From: Blastocatellia bacterium
GTDB taxonomy: Bacteria; Acidobacteriota; Blastocatellia; HR10; J050
Length of the DNA stretch: 52,804 bases
Assembly: GCA_025054955.1 (NCBI GenBank)
Contig: JANWZE010000026.1
Span: forward strand, 1-52,804
Reading direction: 5' to 3'
Under the pieces are notes generated by a model. The model was not told where the DNA came from. It searched no databases and saw only the letters and a list, made by a program, of their open reading frames with translations. The position numbers and the translations under genes were made by a program. Below are positions 1 to 7,666 of this stretch, piece after piece (position 1 is the stretch's first letter; each line of letters starts with the position of its first letter).

Positions 1-54
1 GGCCGGATTTCGTGAATTCAAAAATTCAAAGATCAAGCGAACGTCTCAAGACAG

Positions 55-70
55 AGCAATCAGTGTGCCA
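55..70 (-). promoter_or_regulatory. sigma-54 (-24/-12) promoter firing leftward out of the window
   Basis: The minus strand reads TGGCACACTGATTGCT. This has the invariant GG (69-68) and GC (57-56) separated by exactly 10 bases and matches the TGGCAC-N5-TTGC sigma-54 consensus at all ten positions. The start of transcription would be near position 44. The controlled gene lies beyond the left edge, and no start codon is visible in the 44 bases left. The promoter is preceded on its upstream side by five palindromic sites and by a sigma-54 activator gene on the same strand, which is the classical enhancer arrangement. Confidence 0.8.
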
Positions 71-169
71 TGTGGGAGCGAGTTGATCAGAGAAGTGGCA
101 ACACTTAGCTCTACCAATGGATAAATGAAATTCGCTGATGAGCGAGTAGAGACCTGTCGGAGGCATGGG

Positions 170-185
170 TTGCGAAATATCGCAA
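170..185. promoter_or_regulatory. isolated palindromic site, candidate enhancer (UAS)
   Basis: TTGCGA-AATA-TCGCAA is a perfect 6+4+6 palindrome. It has the same half-sites as the four-copy array at 250-328 and lies 80 bp from the first copy of that array. It sits about 100 bp upstream of the leftward sigma-54 promoter, a usual distance for an activator binding site. Confidence 0.65.
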
Positions 186-249
186 GTTTGCAAGTCGCTC
201 ATCTCAAGGAAATGAAGCAAAATCCTTCAGCATCAGCCAGAAGCCATGG

Positions 250-328
250 TTGCGACAGATCGCAAGCAGGTTGCGACAGATCGCAAGCAGGTTGCGACAG
301 GCCACAATCGGGTTGCGACCGATCACAA
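250..328. promoter_or_regulatory. four palindromic sites in 21-bp tandem array, candidate sigma-54 enhancer
   Basis: Copies begin at 250, 271, 292 and 313. The first two are exact TTGCGA-CAGA-TCGCAA palindromes. The third (TTGCGACAGGCCACAA) and fourth (TTGCGACCGATCACAA) keep the left half and have decayed right halves. The 21-bp period equals two helical turns, so all sites face the same side of the DNA. The array lies between the sigma-54 activator gene and the leftward -24/-12 promoter, 180-260 bp upstream of the latter. The likely ligand is the adjacent activator through its Fis-type HTH; this is inference. Confidence 0.7.
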
Positions 329-352
329 GTTCTCGTTCCGCAAACCCGCGCT

Positions 353-1915
353 TCATTTCTTCCTGATTTCAATTCCCAGCTTTTTCATCTTGCTATGAAG
401 TGTGGAGAGGGGAATCTTGAGCATCCGAGCGGCCTGGCTCTGATTGTAGTTGGTCATCTGTAGCGCAAGCTCAATCCGGTCTCGGATGGCGGCCTCCAGG
501 CTTAGGTCTTTCACATCTGGCTCAGCGGCCTTCACTGGGCTTGTTCGGATCGGCTCCGGCAGGTGTTTGACATCCAGGATTTCACCAGGCACGGTGGCCA
601 CCAACCGCTGAATGAGATGTTCTAGCTCGCGCACGTTGCCCGGCCAATCGTAGGCTTGCAAGGCCTCGTAGAACGCCGTCGTGGCGCAGCCCACCGTCTC
701 TACCTGATGGCAAACACCACAGACGCCTTCGCCCAGTAGGTCGCGTCGCATCTGTTGACAATGCTTCTGAAGAAAGTAGCCGGCCAGCAACGGGATGTCC
801 TCACGGCGCTCGCGCAAGGGCGGCACTCGGAGCGCAAACACACTCAAGCGGTCATAGAGGTCTTCCCGAAACCGCCTTCGCGCCAACAACACAGAGAGGT
901 CCTGGTTCGTCGCCGCGATCAGCCGCACATCCACACGAAGCGGCACATCCCGCCCGATGCGTTGCACCTCACCGTATTCAATCACCCGCAACAATGCTGC
1001 CTGAACTGTCCGAGGGGTATCAGCAATTTCGTCCAGGAAGAGCGTACCGCCTTCAGCCGCTTGGAATTTGCCTGCCCGTTTGCTGGCCGCGCCTGTGAAG
1101 GCATGCCGCTCATGTCCGAACAGTTCATCGGCCACCATGCTCTTTGGAAGCGCGGAGACGAGCACCGGCACGAATGGTTTGTCCCGCCGGTCGCTCCAAA
1201 AGTGAATCGCGCGGGCCGCAACTTCCTTGCCGCTGCCACGCGCGCCGGTGATGAGCACAGGGGCGTTAGTGCTGGCAATGAGACGGATCTGCCGCTCTAG
1301 CTCAAGAAAGGCCGAGCTGGCTCCAATCATGTCTACTTGAAGCTCACTCCGTCTCATCTCTTCTCTGAACAAGAGACGACGGATGGCCAGCACTGCGTCC
1401 GCCGCCAATGTTTCAAGCTGACACCGGTGCGCCTCACGGTAGTATCTTGGGCGGGACGACTCCACATACAGTATGCCCATGACTTGCGCCCCGTCCAGCA
1501 ACGGCACCCAAAGCGATGAGCGGCTGCCGGCCAGCAAGGGAAAATGAGTCGGATCGTGGCGGTGGTCGTCACTGCTGTACCACCGGCCTGATTGTATGAC
1601 CAGCTCGATGGCGCTTCGCGGATTCTGCTTCCACTTCTTTACCAGATCGGCCGGCGTATCAGCTAACGCGCCACGCAGCGCAGAAGCGACTAACTTCGGC
1701 TCCTGAGCGAAAAGCTCGAAGACGAACAGGCCACCTCCTACATCCGAGCGAGTGAGTGCCAGCGCCCGTTCCAGCAGATGACACACCAGCCGGTCTAAAT
1801 TCGTCGCAGGCCGTGATGCTAGGGTCAGCAGGTGATAAAGGAAATTGGTCGGTAGTGTTGCGCTGCGGACCTCCCGCTCGCCTACTCGGTTTGAACGCGA
1901 ATCAGAGCGGCGCAT
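353..1915 (-). CDS. sigma-54-dependent Fis-family regulator with GAF domain
   Basis: This 520-residue cytoplasmic regulator has a GAF-like sensor region (about 25-185), an AAA+ sigma-54 activation domain (about 195-425) and a Fis-type helix-turn-helix in the last 40 residues. Visible motifs are Walker A GARGSGKE (224-231), Walker B GTLFLDE near 292-298, and WPGNVRELE in the lid region. The sigma-54 contact loop reads HAFTGA (268-273) rather than GAFTGA. A short segment near 397-414 carries C-x2-C-H plus a third cysteine, unusual at that place in the family. The ATG at 1915 has AAGGAG seven bases upstream. The gene's 3' end faces the palindromic array and leftward -24/-12 promoter, its probable targets. 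The signal sensed by the GAF region cannot be told from sequence. Confidence 0.92.
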   Translation of the reverse strand: MRRSDSRSNRVGEREVRSATLPTNFLYHLLTLASRPATNLDRLVCHLLERALALTRSDVGGGLFVFELFAQEPKLVASALRGALADTPADLVKKWKQNPRSAIELVIQSGRWYSSDDHRHDPTHFPLLAGSRSSLWVPLLDGAQVMGILYVESSRPRYYREAHRCQLETLAADAVLAIRRLLFREEMRRSELQVDMIGASSAFLELERQIRLIASTNAPVLITGARGSGKEVAARAIHFWSDRRDKPFVPVLVSALPKSMVADELFGHERHAFTGAASKRAGKFQAAEGGTLFLDEIADTPRTVQAALLRVIEYGEVQRIGRDVPLRVDVRLIAATNQDLSVLLARRRFREDLYDRLSVFALRVPPLRERREDIPLLAGYFLQKHCQQMRRDLLGEGVCGVCHQVETVGCATTAFYEALQAYDWPGNVRELEHLIQRLVATVPGEILDVKHLPEPIRTSPVKAAEPDVKDLSLEAAIRDRIELALQMTNYNQSQAARMLKIPLSTLHSKMKKLGIEIRKK

Positions 1916-2062
1916 TGACCAACTCCTTACAATGAGGCGTCCGCGCTAATGAGTTTAGCCAGCTCGGCAGCCAAAACTTACTTTCTAAAGAAGCCAAAAC
2001 TCTGCACGTGTCAACCAAAAATGATTTGCCTAGTTCTTCGTGCCCTCGGTCACTCTCTGGGG

Positions 2063-2278
2063 CTAGAAGATAATAGGTATAGCAAGCGTTCCAGGGCCAC
2101 CCGCCGGTCCTGGGTTACCGAAGATGAGAATGAGGAACCCAATAACCAACGTCGCCAAGGCCAACGTATTCGAGCCCAATAACACGGCCAGGAGGAGTCC
2201 AACTTTGGGAAAAGCCACGGGAACCGCGCAAGCAAGAGGAATAGCAACCATGCCAATCAGCGCCAAACCCTTCTTCAT
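2063..2278 (-). CDS. small hydrophobic membrane protein, unknown function
   Basis: This 71-residue product has a KKG start, an N-terminal hydrophobic stretch that could be a signal anchor, a second strongly hydrophobic segment around residues 25-55, and a Gly/Pro-rich tail. I recognise no family. The start at 2278 is chosen because GGAGG stands six bases upstream; an ATG 30 bases earlier lacks one. A sigma-70-type promoter with ideal spacing (2324-2352) lies about 45 bp upstream, which supports that it is a real, separately transcribed gene. It probably sits in the inner membrane as one or two helices. Confidence 0.6.
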   Translation of the reverse strand: MKKGLALIGMVAIPLACAVPVAFPKVGLLLAVLLGSNTLALATLVIGFLILIFGNPGPAGGPGTLAIPIIF

Positions 2279-2323
2279 AGTGACCTCCATCGAGATGTTG
2301 GGTGACATATCTAAGGCGCGCCC

Positions 2324-2352
2324 ATTCTATGTTATTGCCTATCCCTTGTCAA
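2324..2352 (-). promoter_or_regulatory. sigma-70-type promoter for the small membrane protein
   Basis: On the minus strand TTGACA (2352-2347) is followed after 17 bases by TAGAAT (2329-2324). Transcription would start near 2317, giving a leader of about 39 bases that contains the GGAGG ribosome binding site of the gene starting at 2278. Confidence 0.7.
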
Positions 2353-2470
2353 GAAAATTCTAAAGTGTGCCCTGCTGCCGAATTTGCGTGCTGGCCAAGG
2401 AGCTTGGATGAGTTATCAGATTGCAGACTGACATTGCGGGCTCCTGGCAGGAGGCCGCTCAATCGCAGGC

Positions 2471-2499
2471 TTGACACAGGTTCGGCAGATCACTACTCT
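2471..2499 (+). promoter_or_regulatory. sigma-70-type promoter for the kinase-CHASE2 operon
   Basis: TTGACA (2471-2476), a 17-base spacer and TACTCT (2494-2499) lie about 120 bp upstream of the kinase start at 2618. The expected start of transcription is near 2506. The remaining sequence between 2353 and 2617 shows no other gene. Confidence 0.6.
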
Positions 2500-2617
2500 A
2501 TGGCTCGGTGTTGATCAATCAGGACACGGGCGCAGGAGATCCGTCGAAAATGAATCGCTGCTTCTGTCGTCAAGCATAGTGATGGCTCACAAGAGACTCA
2601 CTCCGAGGAAATAACTC

Positions 2618-5600
2618 ATGAGTACGCCGTTGATGGCTCGCTATGAAGTGCTTGGCACCTTGGGCAAAGGTGGCATGGGCGAGGTGTTGAAAGCGCGTGA
2701 TCTTCAACTGAAGCGGGTTGTGGCTATCAAGAAATTGCTGCCTAGCTCGCTCGGCGGTGAAGAGGCAAAAGCGCGATTTTTGCGGGAAGCGCGGCTGGCG
2801 GCGCAACTGAGTCACCCCAACATCGCTACCATCTACGATGTGTTCGATGCCGATGGTGAAGCTTTCATCGTGATGGAATTGGTTGAAGGAGAGACGCTGC
2901 GTGAGCTGACGGCGCGCGGCCCGCTGCCGTTGGATCGGGTGTTTGACATCGGCTTACAAATCGCTAGTGCGTTGGCAGCCGCTCACAAACAGCATGTCGT
3001 TCACCGGGACATTAAATCGGATAATATCAAGATCACTCCGGATGGACACGTGAAAATACTGGATTTTGGGCTGGCCAAGCGCGTTGAAACGATTGATCCG
3101 ACCATTGAGCAAACCGTTAAGGCCGAGTCGTTGTGGGTTACGCAAGAAGGCTTCGCGGCTGGCTCGCCTGGGTACACGGCTCCTGAACAATGGCGCGGCG
3201 AACCGGTTGACGCGCGCGCTGATATTTTCTCATTCGGCGTCGTGCTCTACGAGATGATCACTGGCCAGTCGCCATTCCCCGGCAAGTCAGTCGTCGAACG
3301 GATCACTGCGACCATGCACGTTGACCCCAATCCGGTGACCCAGTATGCCTCTGTGCCGGGCCAGCTCGAACATGTCGTCAAAAAAGCGTTGGCCAAGAAT
3401 CCGACCGAGCGGTATCAGTCGGTGGTTGAGATGCAACGCGACCTGGAATCACTCCGCACGCAACAGCTCATGGCGGCGACCGTCGGCCAGATGCCGGCCG
3501 ATGTGTCGGCTTCAGCCGCGTTGCAAGCGCGATACGAAATACTGGGTGAGTTGGGCCAAGGTGGCATGGGCAAGGTCTACAAGGCCAAGGATCGGAAGCT
3601 TGGTCGCATCGTCGCCGTCAAAGAGCTTCGTCAAGGCGTGCTGGCCGATCAGACCTCACGCGCTCGATTTTCCCGCGAAGCAAAATTACTGGCGCAATTG
3701 AACCACCCACATGTAGCCACCATCCACGACATCATTGAAGATGGCCAGCAACTGTTCATCATCTTGGAATACATAGATGGGGAGCGGCTGCTGGACAAGG
3801 TCAAGGCCGGCCCGCTGCCTCCGGAGCAAGCTTATCAATTTGCTCTGGAAGGAGCCGAGGCGCTAGCTCACGCGCACAATCATCAGATCATTCATCGCGA
3901 CATCAAAACGGCCAACATCATGCTGACGCGTGATGGTCACGTCAAGGTGCTCGATTTTGGTCTGGCCAAGCGGCTGACGCCCGAAGAGCTTTCTCAATAT
4001 GCTCAGACACAGAGCATCGCCATCGGATTAACAGCAACCCGCGTGACGTTCGGCACGCCGAAATATATGTCACCGGAACAACGCATGACCGCCGACGTTG
4101 ATGCACGCAGTGATTTGTTCTCATACGGCGTTGTTTTGTGCGAGATGCTGGTTGGGGAATTGTCACTCATGGGTGAAGTGGTCGCCGAATTGCTCGAGAC
4201 GGACCCTGCGTTGTGGCCAGCGCCGCTGAATCGAATTCCTAAGCCGTGGCAACCAATCCTGAAAAAGTGTCTGGCTCGTGATGTTGACGCCCGCTATCAG
4301 ACAGCGGCTGAGTTGATCGCTGATTTGAAGCAGCTTCGATACGTGGCTGACGAGCGTACCGAAATGGCCACCATCGCTGAACGCGCCGTTGAGTGGCCAC
4401 GAGAAAGGATTGCTGCTGGACCGCCCGTCATGCCGACCTTGGTGCGCAGTGGACTGGCGCTCGTGCCGGCTTTGTTCCTGGTTCATCAAGTTGGGCAGGC
4501 ATCTTCAGCCATCGCCGCGCTGTTCTACCTAGCCCTGCTAATTGCGCTGCCGGTGATGATTTTTCAATTGCCCAGGTGGCTCGCCGGCCGCTTCATGTTC
4601 ATGCGCCAACTGGTTCATGAAACCAGTGCGTTGGCATTTCCACTGTTGATGGTCAATCTGGTTTTGGTTTGTCTGGCGGCGATGAGTTTCTTCGATTTCA
4701 TGGGCTGGCAGAGCTGGGGCGATTGGCGATACGCCGTTCGTCATGAACCGGTGAGCCAGGACATTGTATTGGTAGCCATTGATGCGGAAACGAAGGCCTA
4801 TTTCGACACGGTGTTGCAAAAACCGCTGAAAAGCGGCGCCGATCTGTGGAAATTGCGCGAGTACCATCCGATTGTGCTGCGCAAACTGGCTGCCGCGCAA
4901 CCAAAGGTGATCGCCTTCGATTTGTACTTCAGCCATGTCAGCGAAGTGCCTCAGTATGATGATGCGTTTGCTGAGGCCTTGCGCGAGGTGCGGACCCAAC
5001 ATCAGATTCCTATAATCGTTGGACAAGATTTTGATCCACAGCAGCACGAATTCGTGCCGACCACAACGAAACTGCAAGCTGCGTTGGCCGATTCACCGGA
5101 TCAGCCGTTTTGGGGTCATCCTATTGTATTATCGGATCAGACCGGTGGACCTGGCTTCGAGCAGGGCATTGTTCGTGTCGTGCCGATGCAGATCGTTCGC
5201 ACGGCCAGCCTCGATGGCCATGCTGCCACGCTATGGTTTCCTTCGATCTCGCTTTTGATGATGACTGCTGGACAGTACGATATTGGCATAGAGCCGGCCG
5301 GTGGGATATTGACTGTCGCTCAGGTGCACATCCCACTTGATCGTGGTTCGCCCTACCTGAAGAATTTGCCGCCGGGGCCATACCACTATCAGTATCACAA
5401 CATGCTGGTCAATTTCCCCGATGAGCCATTTCGCACTGTCTCGTATGCGAGCCTTATCAATGGCGAAATTAAGCGGGACGATTTCTTTCAGAAGTATGTG
5501 TTAATTGGCAGCGAGTTTCCCGATTTTGAGCCATACCGCTCAACACCCTTGGGGCAATGGTCGCCTTACAAAATTCACGCCAGCGCCCTCAATACGATGT

Positions 5601-5857
5601 TGCTGAAGCAGTATATCCGGCGGTTTGATGGCCTGGGCAAGTTGCTCGTGATGTTGGCTGCTGCTTATCTGATTTTGGCCTTTGCTATCAGATGGCCTGC
5701 GCCATCATGGAGAATCGCAGCGTTGACCGCTGGCGTTTGCGTGGTGATGTTTGCAGTCGCATTGTTCTTATTCTTGCGTGAGCGCATTTGGTTCGATGCG
5801 AGTTATCCCAACCTAGCCGCTGTGTTGACAGGGATATTGGTCTACGTGAAGCGGTGA
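2618..5857 (+). CDS. tandem double Ser/Thr protein kinase with CHASE2 sensor
   Basis: This 1079-residue membrane protein has two complete Hanks-type kinase domains followed by a CHASE2 domain. Kinase 1 (about 9-280) shows GKGGMGEV (16-23), the VAIK lysine K38, HRD at 129-131 and DFG at 149-151. Kinase 2 (about 303-570) shows GQGGMG (313-318), K335, HRD at 426-428 and DFG at 446-448, so both look active. Hydrophobic segments near 610-695 lead into the CHASE2 region (about 705-1005), and three hydrophobic segments close the chain. CHASE2 is known as an extracytoplasmic sensory domain of kinases and cyclases. A kinase placed N-terminally and duplicated is unusual. The ATG at 2618 follows GAGGAA. 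It leads a probable operon with the FecR/TPR, Big_5 and TonB-receptor genes; the signal is unknown. Confidence 0.92.
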   Translation: MSTPLMARYEVLGTLGKGGMGEVLKARDLQLKRVVAIKKLLPSSLGGEEAKARFLREARLAAQLSHPNIATIYDVFDADGEAFIVMELVEGETLRELTARGPLPLDRVFDIGLQIASALAAAHKQHVVHRDIKSDNIKITPDGHVKILDFGLAKRVETIDPTIEQTVKAESLWVTQEGFAAGSPGYTAPEQWRGEPVDARADIFSFGVVLYEMITGQSPFPGKSVVERITATMHVDPNPVTQYASVPGQLEHVVKKALAKNPTERYQSVVEMQRDLESLRTQQLMAATVGQMPADVSASAALQARYEILGELGQGGMGKVYKAKDRKLGRIVAVKELRQGVLADQTSRARFSREAKLLAQLNHPHVATIHDIIEDGQQLFIILEYIDGERLLDKVKAGPLPPEQAYQFALEGAEALAHAHNHQIIHRDIKTANIMLTRDGHVKVLDFGLAKRLTPEELSQYAQTQSIAIGLTATRVTFGTPKYMSPEQRMTADVDARSDLFSYGVVLCEMLVGELSLMGEVVAELLETDPALWPAPLNRIPKPWQPILKKCLARDVDARYQTAAELIADLKQLRYVADERTEMATIAERAVEWPRERIAAGPPVMPTLVRSGLALVPALFLVHQVGQASSAIAALFYLALLIALPVMIFQLPRWLAGRFMFMRQLVHETSALAFPLLMVNLVLVCLAAMSFFDFMGWQSWGDWRYAVRHEPVSQDIVLVAIDAETKAYFDTVLQKPLKSGADLWKLREYHPIVLRKLAAAQPKVIAFDLYFSHVSEVPQYDDAFAEALREVRTQHQIPIIVGQDFDPQQHEFVPTTTKLQAALADSPDQPFWGHPIVLSDQTGGPGFEQGIVRVVPMQIVRTASLDGHAATLWFPSISLLMMTAGQYDIGIEPAGGILTVAQVHIPLDRGSPYLKNLPPGPYHYQYHNMLVNFPDEPFRTVSYASLINGEIKRDDFFQKYVLIGSEFPDFEPYRSTPLGQWSPYKIHASALNTMLLKQYIRRFDGLGKLLVMLAAAYLILAFAIRWPAPSWRIAALTAGVCVVMFAVALFLFLRERIWFDASYPNLAAVLTGILVYVKR

Positions 5858-5946
5858 CCAAAAAAATCTTTCACTGTGATAACGCTTTTGAACCATTGCG
5901 CGTCTAATAGCGTGCAGGCTCAAATCGAGAGATGGAGATCGGGCGT

Positions 5947-7641
5947 ATGTTGCCGAGGCTGAGCAAGAATCTTCACAAGAGCCAGGTCTGTTTATTGATT
6001 GTCATCGTGAGCATGCTAGCTACGCCGGTGTTGGCCCAGACGCAAGTTGGTCAGATTCGTCACATTGAGAAGCCGCCGACGGGCGCCAGCGAATTTGCCT
6101 CGCGCGAATTAGTCCGTAGCGTGGAAGTCTTTCGCCAGAATGGCCCGCGCGATTTTGGCTACAAGGACATGCCATTGCAGGCTGGCGATGGCATCGCCGT
6201 TCGCAGTGCTGATCCTCGCGTCTATCGGGTGATCGTCGGTTTCACGGATCCGACCCGTCAACAACTCAAGATTGGCCCCGGCCGGGGGATTGTCTATCTG
6301 GCCGGTCGAGATAGTTTTCGCGCGGAGGCTGAGCAAGGCTTTCTCGGATGGGTCAAAGGCAAAGTGCAAGCGACGACCAAATATGTTCAAGCGATTGCGC
6401 CGGGCACGGAGTATGGGTTGGTCATTGATGGCGAGCGAGCGCGCGTCTTTGTTTGGGAAGGAGAAGTGCGCGTGACTAACCTCGGCCCCAATCCACTGAC
6501 CGTTGCTGTCACTGAAAAGAGAGTGACGGATGTGTTCGGTCCCAATCAACCGAGCCAACCGCGCGTGCCTAAATTTGAGGAAGTCAGAGAGCTTGTCCTT
6601 TTCGGCCTTGACTTAGACCCGGTCATCCGCGCCACGGTCACCGACGAACGACTGCGCCAACGGTTACATGAAGACCTGATCCGCGCTCTTTTTGAAAGCC
6701 GCGTCCAACGGAGCGCCGTCGCACCGCAGATCAATCTGGCCAATGCGTATCTGTTTTTAGGAAAGACGCAAGATGCTTTGAGTATGTTTGATGAAGCCGA
6801 GCGGATTTCGCCTCGACCGGCAGCCATATTTAACGGTCGCGGCGTCGCGTTGACACAGCTCGGCCAATATGCGCAGGCGGCCGATGCGTTCAATCAAGCG
6901 TTGAGCCGCGACCGTGACTCAATCTACTACAATAATCGCGGCAATCTTCTGCTCATACAGGGCAGTGAGAAAATCGAGCAGGCCCTGTCTGACTACGACC
7001 AAGCCATTCGACGGGATCGAACCAACGCCGCGCCACTGAACGGCCGCGCAGTAGCGTTTTTCCAGCGAAACGAATTCCTGGCAGCGGAAGCCAATCTGAA
7101 CCAATCATTGCGATTGCGCGACCGCGCTGTTGCTCGCAGTAATTTGGGGAATCTTTGGTTGATGCAAAACAGACTCGCGGCGGCGGAGGCTGAATATGCC
7201 AGGGCATTGCAGTTCGATCCCCAGGATGCCACCGCATTGCATAATCGCGGAGTCTGCCGGTTGAAGCAACAGCAGTTTGAACAAGCCCGCGATGATTTCG
7301 CCGCTGCGATTGAAGCTGATCCACGACAGGCAGCCCCACGCATCGGCTTGGGACTAGCTTACGTTGGCTTGAATCGGATAGATGAGGCTGTGACGGCGTT
7401 CATCAGCGCTCTGCAACCCGATTATACCAATCGAACAGCATACAGAAATCTGGCTTACTTGTTCATCAGCCGAGAGCAGGCGCGCAACCTCATTCAACAA
7501 CGCTTACAACAAACGGCCGACATCGAACCTGCTGCGCAGGCGCCGCTGAACCAATTTATTCGATTTTTAGAAACGTTGCCGTCCGTGCCTCGCGCAGACT
7601 TTGACCGCGCATTTGACCGATTTCAATTAGCCGCCCGGTGA
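5947..7641 (+). CDS. exported FecR-domain protein with TPR repeats
   Basis: The 564-residue product begins with a signal peptide (hydrophobic core LLIVIVSMLATPVLA). A FecR-like beta-rich region follows (about 75-195) with typical segments such as YVQAIAPGTEYGLVI and VFVWEGEVRV. The C-terminal two thirds consist of at least six TPR units (about 235-500). The ATG at 5947 is preferred because GGAG stands nine bases upstream; an in-frame ATG at 5932 has its only purine-rich stretch directly abutting it. FecR domains in such proteins are periplasmic and often encoded beside CHASE2 proteins, as here (89 bp after the kinase-CHASE2 gene, 25 bp before the next). It may be a periplasmic partner of the CHASE2 sensor or a scaffold; that is inference. 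Confidence 0.85.
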   Translation: MLPRLSKNLHKSQVCLLIVIVSMLATPVLAQTQVGQIRHIEKPPTGASEFASRELVRSVEVFRQNGPRDFGYKDMPLQAGDGIAVRSADPRVYRVIVGFTDPTRQQLKIGPGRGIVYLAGRDSFRAEAEQGFLGWVKGKVQATTKYVQAIAPGTEYGLVIDGERARVFVWEGEVRVTNLGPNPLTVAVTEKRVTDVFGPNQPSQPRVPKFEEVRELVLFGLDLDPVIRATVTDERLRQRLHEDLIRALFESRVQRSAVAPQINLANAYLFLGKTQDALSMFDEAERISPRPAAIFNGRGVALTQLGQYAQAADAFNQALSRDRDSIYYNNRGNLLLIQGSEKIEQALSDYDQAIRRDRTNAAPLNGRAVAFFQRNEFLAAEANLNQSLRLRDRAVARSNLGNLWLMQNRLAAAEAEYARALQFDPQDATALHNRGVCRLKQQQFEQARDDFAAAIEADPRQAAPRIGLGLAYVGLNRIDEAVTAFISALQPDYTNRTAYRNLAYLFISREQARNLIQQRLQQTADIEPAAQAPLNQFIRFLETLPSVPRADFDRAFDRFQLAAR

Positions 7642-7666
7642 AGTTCGTTCAAGGAGAATTCAAATT

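Noticed and set aside
95-110. Plus-strand GTGGCAACACTTAGCT as another -24/-12 promoter
   Set aside because: GG and GC are only nine bases apart; sigma-54 needs ten.
125-463. 112-residue plus-strand reading frame at the left end
   Set aside because: It runs through the 21-bp palindromic array, giving a repetitive peptide, then into the antisense of the activator gene. It has no ribosome site.
703-726. C-x2-C-H in the first activator as a heme c attachment site
   Set aside because: The protein has no signal peptide and is a cytoplasmic AAA+ regulator; covalent heme attachment occurs outside the cytoplasm. Metal binding remains possible.
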